Assembly (NCBI GenBank): GCA_004026145.2
Contig: CP034987.1
Location: 2,926,014 to 2,990,013 of the forward strand
Reading direction: 5' to 3'
From: Takifugu bimaculatus
Lineage: Eukaryota > Chordata > Actinopteri > Tetraodontiformes > Tetraodontidae
DNA: 64,000 bases
Shown: positions 26,520 to 39,934 of the stretch, piece after piece
Layout: each line of letters opens with the position of its first letter
How positions within the stretch are numbered: position 1 is the first letter of the stretch
Notes under the pieces: generated by a model
Told to the model about the DNA's origin: nothing
Seen by the model: the letters and a program-made list of their open reading frames with translations, nothing else
The model's database searches: none
Translations under genes and position numbers: made by a program

Positions 26520-27777
26520 AGACAGACAGAAGGCACCTTGTTGTGGCTGCATTCGGTAGTGCGACAGGCAGCCGGTTGCTGTTGTTCTACTCTGAGTTTG
26601 TGTGTCTTTATATAGGCTGCAGCATCATCAAGAATGTATGTCGTGATGCGTCAAAGCAGAGCTGTGCTGGGAGTTCTGACGAAACTCGGGAAGCAGTTCT
26701 CGCTCACCGTGGCAACAGTTGCCGAGTCAGGCAGAGAGAATGGTGGGAAATTGGAGCGTTTGGGGTGGGCTCAGCGTTACGATGCTTGGGACGAGAACGG
26801 GCCTGGAAAACGAGCTTTGGAAAACATTCCACCAGGAATACTTTAGATCTTTCATTGGCCGAAGCCTGCCCTGCCCTCCTGGTATTTCGGTGACTTTGGG
26901 ACGACTTTCAAGCAACATTAATGACTTGACATTTACGAGTCAGAGAGTGATTTATGTAGGAAGACTCTGAACTTTTGCTACCCCACCTGAATGCATCCCA
27001 GTTGTCTATCTGATGAACGCCACGGAGTCAGTCATCCAGAGGAACACCCTGCCAACAGAATGCACTTATGCTCCTCTCCCTATAAGGGTCCGGAACATCC
27101 ACCGTCCTCCCAGGAGAGCTGGTGGGTTCACCAAGTGGAAGCTGGTGCATGTGCACTCTGAGGTGATGTGCTGTGAGCTCAGCGATGGACGGGAAGGTCT
27201 AACAAAAGAAAAGAGACTGGAAAATGTTGGGCTGAAGCTCATGATGATGGTTGGAGTGTTCTCCTGATTTCCAAAAATAAAACCCCCTGCGACATACCAT
27301 TGAGGCATCCGTTCCCCAAATATTTCCATGAGCTATGAGTATAAAATACAAGTCAAGACGGCGTCGCGTCATAACCTGGAGATACAGTTTTTAAACAAAC
27401 CAAATGAAAGAACAAAAAAACAGGTTTTTATTTTTGTTCCCACCCCTTTGTACTCATGATTTATACATTCATATATTATTGTAGCATATTTTAGTCTGCC
27501 CATATTAGAGTTTTTACTTTTGAAAAGAAGAAAACCCATTTATACCACACACCAACAATATGTGTCACATGACCTTTACTCACAGAATGGGCTGACCCTT
27601 GATGACACCAGACAGGTAACACGAGAGGCGAGAACAGTGGACGACGGCTCTAATAATAGTTTCCCCCTGCACATGTAGGCAGCTGCAGTAATAATTGGAA
27701 CAGAGAATAATGGGCAGGAAGAAGGATCCTCTTTTCAACAGAAATGTCTCCAGATGTTCTCTGTTTGTGAGTTAGAA

Positions 27778-28265
27778 TGAGAAACCTTTATTTATCCCGG
27801 AGTGGTGACATTTCCAGTGTTGCAACAGTCAGATTCAAGAGCAGACATTAGTGTTCAAATAGAACATGAGGATTAAATGATATAAAAATCGAATTGAATA
27901 AACAAACAACATAAAGAGGATAAATAAAGTCACGCCTACGATGGATGACAGCAGCAGGCTCTACAATCTGGTCCAGCAGTCCATGTGAGTTTGACCGGGA
28001 CCCCTCTGTCCCCTGCGTCCCATCCAGAGGACGGCCCAGGACTGAGCCAGGCTCCTTTATGATCTTGTCCAGCTTCTTCCTCTCCCTCTCTGTGGTGCTG
28101 CTGCTCCAGCAGGCCGCACCGTACCAGATGGCAGATGCCACCACAGAGTCACAGCAGGTTCCTGGAGTGGCCCCCTCACTCCAAAGGACCCGCGCGTCCC
28201 CAGGAGGTGGAGCCTGCTCTGGCTTCCTGAACAGAGCGTCTGTGTTGTGAGTCCAGTCCTTTTGT
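27778..28265 (-). pseudogene. LINE (L2/Rex1/CR1-like) 3' end, reverse transcriptase C-terminal relic
   Basis: Read on the minus strand, this encodes the extreme C-terminus of a non-LTR retrotransposon reverse transcriptase: DWTHNTDALFRKPEQ, then DSVVASAIWYGAACWSSST, then KKLDKIIKEPGSVLG, and ending near VCLFNS. Similar fish LINEs read SVVASAI(F/W)Y..CW and KASSVLG. The segment SRLHLLGTRGSFGVRGPLQ sits in a different minus frame between the first two blocks, so the ORF carries at least two frameshifts and is dead. The minus-strand 3' end finishes with gggataaataaaggtttctc, the tail typical of fish L2-group elements. The copy is 5' truncated close to 28265, as usual for incomplete reverse transcription. 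The exact clade needs a repeat-library search. Confidence 0.85.
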
Positions 28266-28669
28266 TGCTCAGCCAAGCCTGATCACACATATTTGTGCTG
28301 TGGACACGGCGCGTGGGCAGATTTGCATTGAGCTGCGAGTTTCTGCATTAGGTATGTTGACGAGAGTTTGAACCTTAAGCGTTTCACACGTCCACGTTCA
28401 CGTGCATGCACGCCACCTTTCTCCTCCACAGGGATTATGACCAACAAATGTCGATTCTCATCGAAATAAACAATAACAACTAAAGGATGCAACATCGTTG
28501 TGGGAGTTGAAGGAAGGTTGAAGGGAATCTTTGAGGAAGAGGGGGTAAATGGCAAAGTGTCCCCGCCGGATTAGCCGCGTCTCTCTGTCACTCTGTCAGC
28601 GTGGCTAAGAGGGGCTAAGCTACTAATGTGTCAGAAAGAAGTCGCACATATGCAATTATTCACACCATC

Positions 28670-28875
28670 ACACACACACACACACACTGAGTTGCATTTT
28701 GAAGTGGCTTTGCGTGCGTTGAATGCATGTGACACCTATCACACCAGCTGTAATTTTTGGAAATCAATTATTCAGGCTTGCAGCAATAGACCGGGAACAT
28801 CCCGCTTTTAGCCTTTTCACCTCCAGAGAGGAGCTGTGGCCCGCCCACACACACGCACACACACACACACACATG
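28670..28875 (+). repeat. Two short (CA)n runs
   Basis: The runs lie at 28670-28687 and about 28847-28873, with unique DNA between. Confidence 0.9.
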
Positions 28876-31085
28876 CAACAACAGCCCTGATCATTAGGGA
28901 CGCGGATACGCAAGATCGATTTGGAGATACCGACTTTGAAGGAAACGCGCTGCTCTTCTCGCCTACTTAGATGAACCCAACAAAATACTTTTTGTTCCAG
29001 CGCTTAGTTAATGGACACTTCACTCGTGGACCGCAGGTACAGTACATGTTCTTCCTTACTGAAGAACAAATGCAGTCTTTTGGATGTGATTTTGACATTC
29101 TTAAGATCTTTTTTTCACTCTATTACATTAATTTCTGATAATAGCTCTTTAAAAAAAAAACAAAAAAAAAACGTCTAAGCAAAAGACCTTTAAGCTTTAC
29201 AGCTTGCACAAATGGGATTTGCTGTGTTTCTTGTTACTGGACACATACTGGGACGTTGAGTCCAACAGCCTGACACAGCCACTACAGAGGCCAGCGAGGT
29301 GTGGGATTGTTCAATCACTGATCCAGAGAAGCTGAATGGACTTGGGGAAACTAAGTAAGTGAGGGCCTGTTGATGCATTGAGTCATTCTGTGTGGATCCA
29401 TATAAAATTTACTTGACAGGCTGCAATGTGGTAATAGCAAAGCCAATCTTTTCCAGGCGGCATTAGAAATGGAGCAAACATTGTAAGGCAGCCGCTCCAG
29501 CACCCTGTTATTGGAGTAATATGTGTAACTGTATACACTGTTATGTGAAAAGTATAATGGAAAAACAGTGTGCTGCTACAGTCGGTTGGCACGGCCAACG
29601 CTGAACATATATATTGGTGCTGTGGACCAATCCTGCCGATGAAGTCATGTGCATATCCTTGGTCACATGCATGTACTCAGACGGGTGTGAATTCTCATAA
29701 ATTTTGTTCAAAGTAAGAACATTTCTGTGAAGGGAGGAGGGTTGAATGGTTAAAATGTGGTTGTGGGTTGAGTTTGAGGTTAGGGGTTAGTGTCAGACAT
29801 GTGGATGTTAGGGTTAGGGTTAATAGGTGATGTCATCAAGGTCCTGGCAAAGGTGGAAGCAAAAGGTGTGTGTGTGTGAGTGTGAGTGTGGGGGAATGGG
29901 AAATTATAAGAATTGGAATTTAAGATGGAAAAGTGTTGAATTTTTGTGGAAGCTGTAATCAAATCTACTATGTTAAAGGTTATAAAATGGAGAGGGAGAG
30001 GATTTTTAAAACAGAGCTGAAATAGAGGCTGGGCTGGGGGTCATAGGGGATGTAGGAAGTGGAAAAAGCAATAAAGCGCCTTGACAAACTCAAAAATTGA
30101 CAGGTGTGGTAATGAAACGGGTGTTTGTGCAATTATTCGCAGCTCTGTGCTTGTGTAGGGTCAATACGTGACAACAGGCTTGTGGCTGCCGCTGCCGCTG
30201 TTCCTTCCTGTTCCCAGGAGAGAATTCCTATAAATTATGTAATAATTAAGCAATAATTAAGGTGTGAGCTGTAATATCCCAGATTAAGCCTTAACAACTT
30301 TATTGTACCGTCAGAACGTGTCGTCATCTTCATCATTTGCTGTGGTGCTATGCTAAACTCTGGCTTTTATTGCTATAGCGGACTTCAGATTAGAACATGT
30401 CATGGACATTTAGTGTGGTGGGTTGAAGGACTTTTGAGCTGTAATGTTCATTTTCATTGTGGATGTATCGTAAAGTTTATCAGAACAGTGTCGGACAGGT
30501 TCCTTTAAAAAGACTCGACAGGAAAAAAAATATGATGATCACGTTCATATTAAGAGTTTAGCTTTATCGGTCCAGCAAAGCTCACAAAGCTCTACAATAT
30601 TAACTCAGTATTAAACACACCAGAAGGAAGAATCTGAACTCCTTGGCCCGGGGACAAACGGAGTCTCTCTTGGTTTTGGTTCAGTAATTGCTCTAATGGA
30701 AACGCAAACAGGCGCGTCGATCGGGTCCTCTGAAGCCTGGTTTCAACACCTGGCTGGACAGAAGCCTGGTCAGAAACGCGGGCTGTTCTCGCCCATGTGA
30801 GATGAATCCCATCGCTTCTACTCCTATCAGCTCCTCCCCGTGGAGCCGCTCTCCTCCAAAGCCCAGGTTATTTCGAGATGTTCTGCAGATGAGTGGTACG
30901 GCAAAGAGAGGTCGCCTGGACCTCCACATGATAGAGGCCTCCTGAGTGGCCAGGATGAGACCCTCAGACCCATTAGAAAGCCACAAGGGCCCTGGGTACC
31001 TTCTGGCGTGAGAACGCAGACGGCTGGCTGCAGCTGGAGTGTGTCACCAGCTTCTGCGGTGGAAATGCAGTAGTGAGAACAGCCT

Positions 31086-31193
31086 AGCACCTCTGGGACA
31101 TCATGTTTAGTTGCATCCACCACCGATGACTATCCAGGAGCCGCCTGAGGTCCTAATCACGGACTGGGAGGAGATCCCCAGGGAAACCATCCG
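31086..31193 (+). pseudogene. Tc1/mariner transposase C-terminal fragment
   Basis: On the + strand HLWDIMFSCIHHR is followed by a stop. In another frame DWEEIPRETIR appears about 60 bp later. Both match the order of motifs at the C-terminus of fish Tc1-like transposases (EH(L/V)WD..., then an EEW/WEEIP..TIR segment). The stop codon and frame change show that the copy is dead. The 400 bp to the left gives no confident transposase match, so only this short piece is called. Confidence 0.7.
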
Positions 31194-32617
31194 TCCTGGC
31201 TCTTGTTCTATATTACCGTCCTTGAGTTTCAGTGCTGATTCTGGTGATTTTCAGAAGAAAATGATCAATAATTGAGATCATTTGTCTCCTGTGTCACTCC
31301 CAGGGCCTCTCTCAGCTCGACACATCCTTTACAGCTCCGCTCTGCCCTTTATGTTGTCTATATTTACTGGCTGTTTCTGTGGCCAGCAGCAGCGCCTGGT
31401 ACGTGTGGCGCTGTTAGTCTGGCCATCACTCATCGCACACATGAATTACCACTAGATCAGAGCCACGAGCCGCAGAATTAATCACATTCTTTATGCTTCG
31501 CTAATTCCATCAGAGCGAATCACAATTTGGTTTGGCTATTGAGTAAACATTCAGCTCCGTGCATGTTAACTGAGGACGGGCTGGTGAAGAACCCGTTGAA
31601 ACCGAAGCAGACAGAACTGTTGTGGACTCGTCTGGTGGCCGTGTGCTCAGCTGGGGTGCTAAATTTCATCAGTTTCTTACCCAAAGTTCAGCAACTGGAG
31701 AAGGTGCAGGATTTGATACAGTCCTGAAGTGATATTTGCTTTTTTCCCCAACAAACTCTAGTTACCGAGCTAATTTGCTCAAAAGATCACACATCTGAGA
31801 CGCAACAAAGCTGCCATCAGGACAAATGGCGAGCATTTCCTCTTTGACTCGTGTTGCGTTCAGTAACAACTTTAATGTCTTTACGCTAAAGGCCTTTAGT
31901 CTTAGGACATAAGGAAAATCACGTGCAACATACATTTCTTCTTCTTCATAAAGATATGTGGAGGTTTAAAAAGATAGTTAATTCTCTGAATTCAATAGGA
32001 TTCTTTGGCTTGTGCATTGGAAAAGATGGAACTGGTTTGAGCTGAAAGAGCTGGTTTATTCCTCAGCAGCAGGAGCAGAAGTCTCTCTCACGACTTCCTT
32101 TTTCAACATGAGAATCTGGAGCCGTTTCTCCCTGAGCACTGAGGCAGAGTGGACGATATTTTTCGTCAGGTCACGATGGTGACCTTATCCAATTAGCATC
32201 AGGAATTACTAGTTCAGATAGAACTTTGAGATGTTGGTGTTGGAAAAAAAGGATTTCTTATACCAAGTGTGTAGAAGAAAAAGGAATTAACGTAACACCG
32301 AGATGTAAATCCCTCAAATCAGACAAGGCTCGTGTTGGTCTACAGGCTAAATGAGGGCCGTCAGCTTACCAGCAGTTATTGTGGACGGATTTAAACTGAC
32401 TGGGAGTCAAGGTTTTACAGCGCAGATTTAAAATATTTTCATACAAAGCATTTGAATGACACTTCTGTCATTTAAAACGGCATATTATAACAGCGGGAGG
32501 CCTCCGAGACGTCACAATACAACGTTATCGCCTATAATTCACGACACGAAAATCAAATAAGGCAGTCCTAGCAGAATATTGCGCTCGACATTTCCACTGG
32601 CGGGCTATTTGGGATAC

Positions 32618-32639
32618 ACACACACACACACACACGCAG

Positions 32640-32697
<58 letters not shown>

Positions 32698-32805
32698 CTC
32701 CAGCTTCTCCATGGTCTCATTATTAACTGGCTAATGGCTCCCAGTGGAAGTGAAACTCTGCTGATCTAAGCAGCTGGACAAACACACACACACACACACA
32801 CACAC
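32618..32805 (+). repeat. Cluster of (CA)n microsatellites
   Basis: A short interrupted ca run, a long ca run ending at 32695 and a third run at 32781-32805. They are separated by unique DNA. Confidence 0.95.
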
Positions 32806-33483
32806 CATATACCTGCATGCCCAGACATTAAGTTAATCATAAGATCCGTATGTTCCTGCCAGTGCTAGAAATTTGACACATTTCATAAATTAAATACCCT
32901 GCCCTACCTTTTTACCATGCTCTCACACACACACACGCACACAAATTTCTATTCCGTCCACACCGCCAGTCTTTCCAAGGGAGACAATCATCCAGCTTAA
33001 TACCTCTTCTCTAGCTGATAGCAATAACTTTAAAGAGAATTTTACAAACTGCGCTGGTCTATTATAGAAGCGACGGCGCTTTATTTGTGTCATTTGTGTT
33101 TGTTTTGTTAGTTAATTGTGTCTAGGCTCCATGGAAACCCTTTATACAACTGAAGAGAACCTTCTTGGCATAAGTCCCTCAGTTCTGACAGTTACATCCT
33201 TTTAGAAGACAATAGCGGAGCTGCAAATGAAGTAATATTCCAAACCCCAGTCCGCAGTAATGAAACTGTTTGCTCACCCACTCTCAGATCAATGTACCAG
33301 TCTTGTAGTGACACTTGAAGTATTCTTATCTCTTCCTTGCAGACCTGCTGAATTCCTGCAGCTTCTCGCAGCTCCTCCCCTCCACTTCTCTGGCCCCTCT
33401 TTCCCTTTCCTGTCATCTTCCCAGCACATACTGGACTTCTCTTCTTTCAACATTGAGGTTGATGATGTGCTAGTTCTGTGTAT

Positions 33484-33494
33484 CAATCAACCAA

Positions 33495-33548
<54 letters not shown>

Positions 33549-33557
33549 GTCAATCAG

Positions 33558-33596
<39 letters not shown>

Positions 33597-33597
33597 G

Positions 33598-33632
<35 letters not shown>

Positions 33633-33674
33633 GTCAGTCAGTCAATCAATCAATCAATCAATCAACCAATCAAC

Positions 33675-33694
<20 letters not shown>
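33484..33694 (+). repeat. (AATC)n tetranucleotide array
   Basis: About 210 bp of atca/aatc units with scattered interruptions (aacc, gtca, gcca). It runs directly into the dispersed repeat at 33695, and arrays of this motif often form at the end of that repeat family. The NQSIS-type open frames across it are artefacts of the repeat. Confidence 0.97.
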
Positions 33695-33705
<11 letters not shown>

Positions 33706-33960
33706 TAGCGTCTTTTACAATCAAAATTGTTTCTAGGCCCTTTCCAGAATCCCAGGGCCTGACCCCCAACAAGCACCAGTGGCAAGGAAAAACTCCCCTT
33801 TAACAGGAAGAAACCTTGAGCAGGACCAGGCTCATGTAGGGGGACCCTCCTGCTGATGGGGGGCTGGGTAGGGATAGGAGAAGGGGAGGAGGACAGGTAG
33901 AGGAGAGAATAGGTAGAACATAGTAATACCATCCATCCTCTGCTGCTTATCCGGGATCAG
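33695..33960 (+). repeat. Dispersed teleost repeat (ttatttatatagcg ... aactcccctttaacagg type)
   Basis: The segment opens with tttatttatatagcgtcttt and continues with ggcaaggaaaaactcccctt, aacaggaagaaaccttgagc, aggaccaggctcatg and tgctgatggggggctgggta. I recognise this order as a very common interspersed repeat of fish genomes. It ends near ctgctgcttatccgggatca, another widespread fish repeat end. I cannot state its formal class without a library. No coding capacity is seen. Confidence 0.75.
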
Positions 33961-36900
33961 GAGTAATACATTATAATAATACATTAATACATTAAGGTCA
34001 GAAGGTCAGTATACAGCTTATGAAGGCGGCGAATCACCTGTAGATGAATACAGAAGGGGGGGGGGGGGGGAGCAGAACAACTACACATGTATGTCTGACG
34101 TAGCTGTGCAACCAAACATAATTTCATGTTAGCAAACATGTTAGTGAGCGGCGAAACGTGCAAACCGGCTACATTAGCTGAACGCCCTCAAACGGAACCA
34201 GGCAGGCTCACAGATGACAGAAGGTGCCAATGTTTCAGATGCTCATGCATCACCTTAGCACTGCCAACGTTTTACTTATTTAATTTACTCATTGAAGCAT
34301 GTCCTGGCAGTTGCAGCCGCTCCTGGCTTGTGTGATTAGCAGATTTCGCGTTTCATGTCGCAGATGGTCGCGCAGCAGCAACAGCACCACACCTGTGCCA
34401 CAAATACGCTCACCTGGAATCGACTCTTGTAAAGTTGCCTGTCTGTCTGAACGGATTAGATCAAGCAGCTGATGCAAGATTTCATAAACAGCGGCGCAGC
34501 GTCGGCCGGGTCAGATATGCTGTTGCGTTCTAAGGAATGAGACTGTGATAAACTTTGACTTTTGATGGAGCTGGTCCTTGTTTTTCCCCTTAAAAGGTTT
34601 AAGTGAAAATCCTGCGTGCCCTGTGATGCATTGATGACCTGTCTCAGGTCTCGTATTCCTGTCTTCGTTATGACTTCCCAGTTCCGGGGGGGTCATCAGG
34701 TGTGAGGCTCTGAAATTGAAATTTGAAATATAAAAGAAAGCTGATCACCCACTAACGGATAAAAATGAACCTGTGGAAGAGCTATGTCATCACTTTGAAA
34801 TGACCTTATAAGGTATTCCATGGTGTCAGTGGCAGCAGAACTGACTTTACCCAAACTCCTCCAGGGTTTTCCAAGCAGGATGCAGGTGGGTCAAAGACGG
34901 CATCCCCCTCTAGACCAGTATGAAATGGAGGATTCAGTCCCAAGATGCTTTTTTTCATAGTGCTGTTGGCACGACAGGGCTAAGTTAGATGAGCTTTTAA
35001 ACCTGGCACAGCGACTGTGAAGTCACCACAGTTGTCTGGGAGGAGACGGAGATCCGGTCACATCTTCAACTGTGTTTACGATGGTGCGTCTGTGAGGTCA
35101 GATTGAGTGTTTTTACACGAGCTGGTGCAGCACAGATGTTGCGTATGTGTCATATACCGAAGCCACAACAGGCGACACATCGGCACCTCCTGATGCTTAT
35201 CTGAACCAGATCTAGAGCCTCCAACTTTCCTGCCAGCAGGTTTCCTCACTTCCCTGCCTCCCTTCTCTCCCTGCAGCACCCACTTCTCTCTATTTTAACA
35301 TTGTTTAGCTGGTCTGCCCTCACTCTTGCGCTGTCCTGAATTGCGTTTCCTCCTCCTGTGTTAACCTGTGTCATTGTGCTCTGACCCACTCTGATGTATT
35401 ACTCCAGTGGGTCATCGCCGTCATTGTCATTTCCAAAGAACTTCTCTACGTTATTGTCCTTCTGCTTCAGCTTTAGGAGTCAGCGTTCCGTTGAGATTGG
35501 ATATATTCCAGAAACAATTAAATTAGAAACCGCAAAAGGTACAAATAGCACCCTCTATCCTTATGGTGTTGGTGCCGTGTCATGTCCTGTTTGCGTAGAT
35601 TTCCTGAGATACGAAACATCTTATTTTATTTAACTTCCTGTCACGTGGTACAAGCCTTTGATTCCTTCTTCCTTTGTTGCCCCTCGCCCGCAGACCCTTT
35701 GACAGGGCAGCGCTCAGGAGCCATATTTGCGTGCACGTCGCCCAAACTGGTGTGTAACAGCGTATTCCAACACGGGCTGCGGGAGGTTGAAGATGCAGCC
35801 TGCAGACAGGAGGACAGAGTGATTGGTTAAGAAATGTTGTGATCCAGACCGATTTGTGGAAAAACTGGGAAGACCGGAGCTCCATTCTGCTCCAGAGAGG
35901 AAGAAAGTAAAAAGAACACGGTATTGTTAGAAAACAGCGATGCAGTAGGGCTGAGAATGTTCTTCATGTTCATCTAAAAACAAGCTGCGATGCTTTCGTA
36001 GTTTTTTTTGCTAATGGGTCCCAGAAGAGTCCCTGATGTGACAACAAAGCCTGAGCTAATTAACAATATAGATATTAGTATCATTTTGATGTTTGTGGTG
36101 CGGAACACCTTAAATAAGACAAGAAAGGGCTCGTGCTGGAGTCTCTCTCTCTGAAGGTTGTGTTCCCTAACACGTCTGCTCGGGGCCGCCCTGCTGGTGA
36201 AGGACCCAGGGAGCTTGTGCGCCACACGTGCCCAAACACGGTACAGTAGCTATCAGATCCAGGATGTGTACCCAAGGCAACAGCGTTTTCGGTGCGTGCG
36301 TGCGTGTGAACCCACGTGCACATCCGCGGTTTTGGTTCTGTGTTTGTCCGTGCGGATCTGGGTAGATCTCCCTCGGGACACGGCTGACTGACAGCTCTAT
36401 CCCTGGTTGTCATGGTGATGATGATAGATGTGTTTTGGGTTTCCACGGAGACTGCTGTTTAGGCATTCTGTCTGCATGCATAATATAGTTTTAGCATAAA
36501 GAGATTCTGTATCTGCCAGAGAGACAAACGAGGGAAGACACCAGAAGGGGCCCAAAAACAAGTTTACCTGCTGGTTTAACGTCTGTATCTGGCTTCAAAG
36601 ACATAAATACACAATAAATGGGATACAGGCAGATGCCACAGAAGCTGGCCAAGATAAAACACACCTGAAATTGATAGATGACACCCAGGCAGGTAAGTAG
36701 GAGTAAGTTGGACCACTCATCTATAGGATTTCTGAGGGCTTGTCTCCACGCCAACAGAGCCCAATTTGAAAATCTGGAAAAGTTTTCCATAAACACAAAC
36801 TCTCAAGAAGACAACACAAACACACAAACTCTCAAGAAGTTCTTGTGTCTATGCGAAACCGCTGCAATATATAGTCAATCTATGGGTGGCGCTGTAGCAC

Positions 36901-39811
36901 AGAGGCACACATCCACCAAACAGAGAAGGGGAAGGGAAGGGGTAGGACGCTTTTTATAACTATTGTTATCGACACTTGACACACGGGTGTGTGAGTGTTG
37001 CTTTAGCCTTTAGTTTTGAACAGCATGGGCTACAGCAAAATTGACATTTCTGCTTTAAATAATAGGTTTAAATTACAATTACAGCAACAATACTGTGCGT
37101 GTTATGTTACACGTATCTTCTACTTATCACAGAGGACGAAAACATCCCAACACACAATCCCACACATCAGCTTTGAGCTGCACACATCTAGCTGCACTTT
37201 TTAGAGTACAAGACTATGTATGCGGGCGGCGTCGTATCAGCCACCTACTTTCTGATGAATGCATCTTTAGGATGGGAATGGGCACATAAAGCCCACACCC
37301 TCCGAAACTGTCAGAATGGGGACCCAAACTGACAACAGAGCTAACGCTCTCATTATTATTTGGCCCGCATTTCAGATGTCATCTTGGCAGCAAGTCACCA
37401 TTTCAGGGGTTGGGGTGAAAATGGGCTCTTTGAGGCAAATCTGAAAATGAAATAGGCAGGTCACAGAGTGCAGACATCCCATCAGACGTGCTACCCACGT
37501 AGCATTTTTATATACCATGCTAACTGCACATATCGCTCACGTGAATTTAACCACGGTTTAAGTGCATCACCTGATGTATGTAAAAAAAAAAAAAACATTA
37601 AATTAGCTGTACCGTTTACAAAAATGCCAAAAAAAAACCACATACCTGCATCTGTTCTGCATGCAGATGCAAAAGAACCGAGCCCAAGGGTGGAGTCACA
37701 GCTGGATGACAGCGCACAGATGCCCACACACACACGAACCTTCTATTGTGTGTATCAGTAGGCAACATGCACGGTCGGTTCATTCATAATGTAACAGGCA
37801 ATCAGGATGTTCACTTATGCATGTCTCAGAGACACACACTCTTCATCATCGCACTATCTGACACACAACGGAAATGATCTGTGTTTAGAAAACAAAGACA
37901 CTATTACACAAAATCACTTAATTATGGCACCAACACACAACTCATCCTTGTAGCGACGCACGTGACATACTGAACACACGGGCAGGTTGGACACATGGAT
38001 CACCAAAGAGCACAACAGCGGTGGCTGGCTGAAAGGAAGCGATTGTGCTATAGCCCTAGTTCGTCTGTTAATTACCGTAAAATCCGTTTTTCAGGCTTCG
38101 TGACCCTTTTAAAATATTTCAGTGTGGCAACAGACATGTAATTACACAATAATCGTCCATTATCACCACACAGGACATCCAAGCAGCCCAACAATGAAGA
38201 CAACAAGTGGCTGTGCACCCTGATCAGGCCTGACAACATGGCCGGTGCTCAGTAGTGCGTCCGTCCCCTTTTTGCTGGTGCTCGCCGTGGACGCGAGGGC
38301 TCCAGCAGATCCCCGGAGGTGTGTTTCCTGGAACCGAGATGCTTAATTCACATCATGGTTGTCCAGCACATCCCCCAGATGTGCGATGGTAGTTAGATCC
38401 ATAAACCAGTTCCCACGGATGCTGACCACTGCAGACTGGGAACGCAACAGTCAGTGTTATTGACCACAGCAGCCAGTGGTCATCATGTGTGGTCAGACTG
38501 GTGTGTGACCAGTTTAGACAAAGATGCAGACAGGAGCGTTCTGCGTACATTAGACGTGACCTCCACCTCGTCCCTGTGGGCTTCCATGAAGCAGACAACA
38601 GCATTAATCACTAGAACTCACTGGGGGAGACACAAAAGGCATAATTGGCTCACAATGTAGTGTCTGCCATTATGTCCTGCAGTGAGTCGCTTTATGTGGC
38701 GGAGTTAAATATGCTAAACGTTTCCTGTCTGGAGCAGCATATACGTAGCCTTAATCCGGTGACTGCTGGGATTAAGTACTTCTCATCAGCGCCACCTTTG
38801 GTGATTTTCATGCTGGGGTTATTGGAAGCTTCAGGAAGTGAGACAATCTCTCTCTGTAGGATGTGCAAAGGATGTTGTATGTCCATGGTTGCGGATGGTG
38901 TGTGTGTTAGACAGTTTAGAAACATTCCTCTTTAACCCACTGCAGGGATTCGTGCTGTAAACACAGACAGACATGTTACAAACAAATGTAAATATATATA
39001 TGTGTGTTTTCAAAGTGTGTTCCATCCCAAAGGAGCCCTTTAACTTTCTGAATAATTCAACCACAGGCTAACTCAGGGATACAAATGAACACGCGCGGAC
39101 ACGCGTGTTCTGCACGCATCCAGATAAGCAGCTCCTGCACTGATCTCTCGGCATTTTAATCTGCTTGAAATGAAGCTTCCCGGGAAGAAGGCCGACTGAT
39201 TGTTTCAGCCAGAGTTTGCCGTTGATAAAAGAAAATGGGATGTAACGCAGTGGGACTAAGACAGCCAAGATCGGCTCTCTGGTCCAAACCTTCGGCGGTG
39301 TTCTGCATGTGAAATTCATGTGAGTAACCAAGTTGAATTAGAAATTACTGACCAGAAACTAAGAAGGTGAAGAGTGGGAGGAAAGCAGAACCTTGTACAA
39401 AGACAGGATGAAAGTAGCTTCAGGCTCCAGTTGAAAAGGTTTCCAGCTCTCTTTCTCCCTCTGCATTAAACATTTAAGAGATTCTAAACACGAGTTCAGA
39501 AATTAAGGCGTGATAGTGAGTCTAGAAGGATAACATGTCACTTTAATGTGAAAGAGCATGTATTATTATTAATGTTATTATTATTTAAAACACTCACAAA
39601 TAATATGAGCAAACCAAGCGCTCATGAAATGGATGACATTTTTTTTTTAGATTTTTCTAAATTCCCAGCCCTTTGGGCTTGTGTCTACACTTCATTCACA
39701 CATGCAGCCTGAAGGAACCTTGTCCATATGTCACTTTCTTGCTTGTTTGTTTTCTAAAATCTGTTGAGCCAATGCCATAGTTAATGCTATAAAATGCACA
39801 TCACTGTTTGC

Positions 39812-39934
39812 CTCTGAGTTAGCTCTGAGTTAACACTAAGTTAGCTCTGATTTAACGCTGAGTTAGCTCTAAATTAACACAGAGTTAGCTCCGAGTTAGT
39901 ACTGAGTTAGTACTGAGTTAGCTCTGAGTTAGCA
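39812..39934 (+). repeat. Degenerate tandem repeat of gagttagctct/gagttaacact
   Basis: About eleven copies of an element of roughly 10-12 bp (ctgagttagct, ctgagttaaca, ctgagttagta and variants) alternate between a -agct- and an -aaca/agta- form. The higher-order period is therefore about 20-24 bp. It is AT-rich with no coding sense. Confidence 0.85.

Noticed and set aside
29806..29822. gttagggttagggttaa, telomere-like
   Set aside because: Only two and a half TTAGGG-type units, too short to call an interstitial telomeric site.
35690..35829. cgcccgcag acceptor-like site followed by an open frame DPLTGQRSGAIFACTSPK
   Set aside because: No donor at a suitable place, no CUB or Sushi residues, and the csmd3 frame is already continuous from 26290 to 47112.
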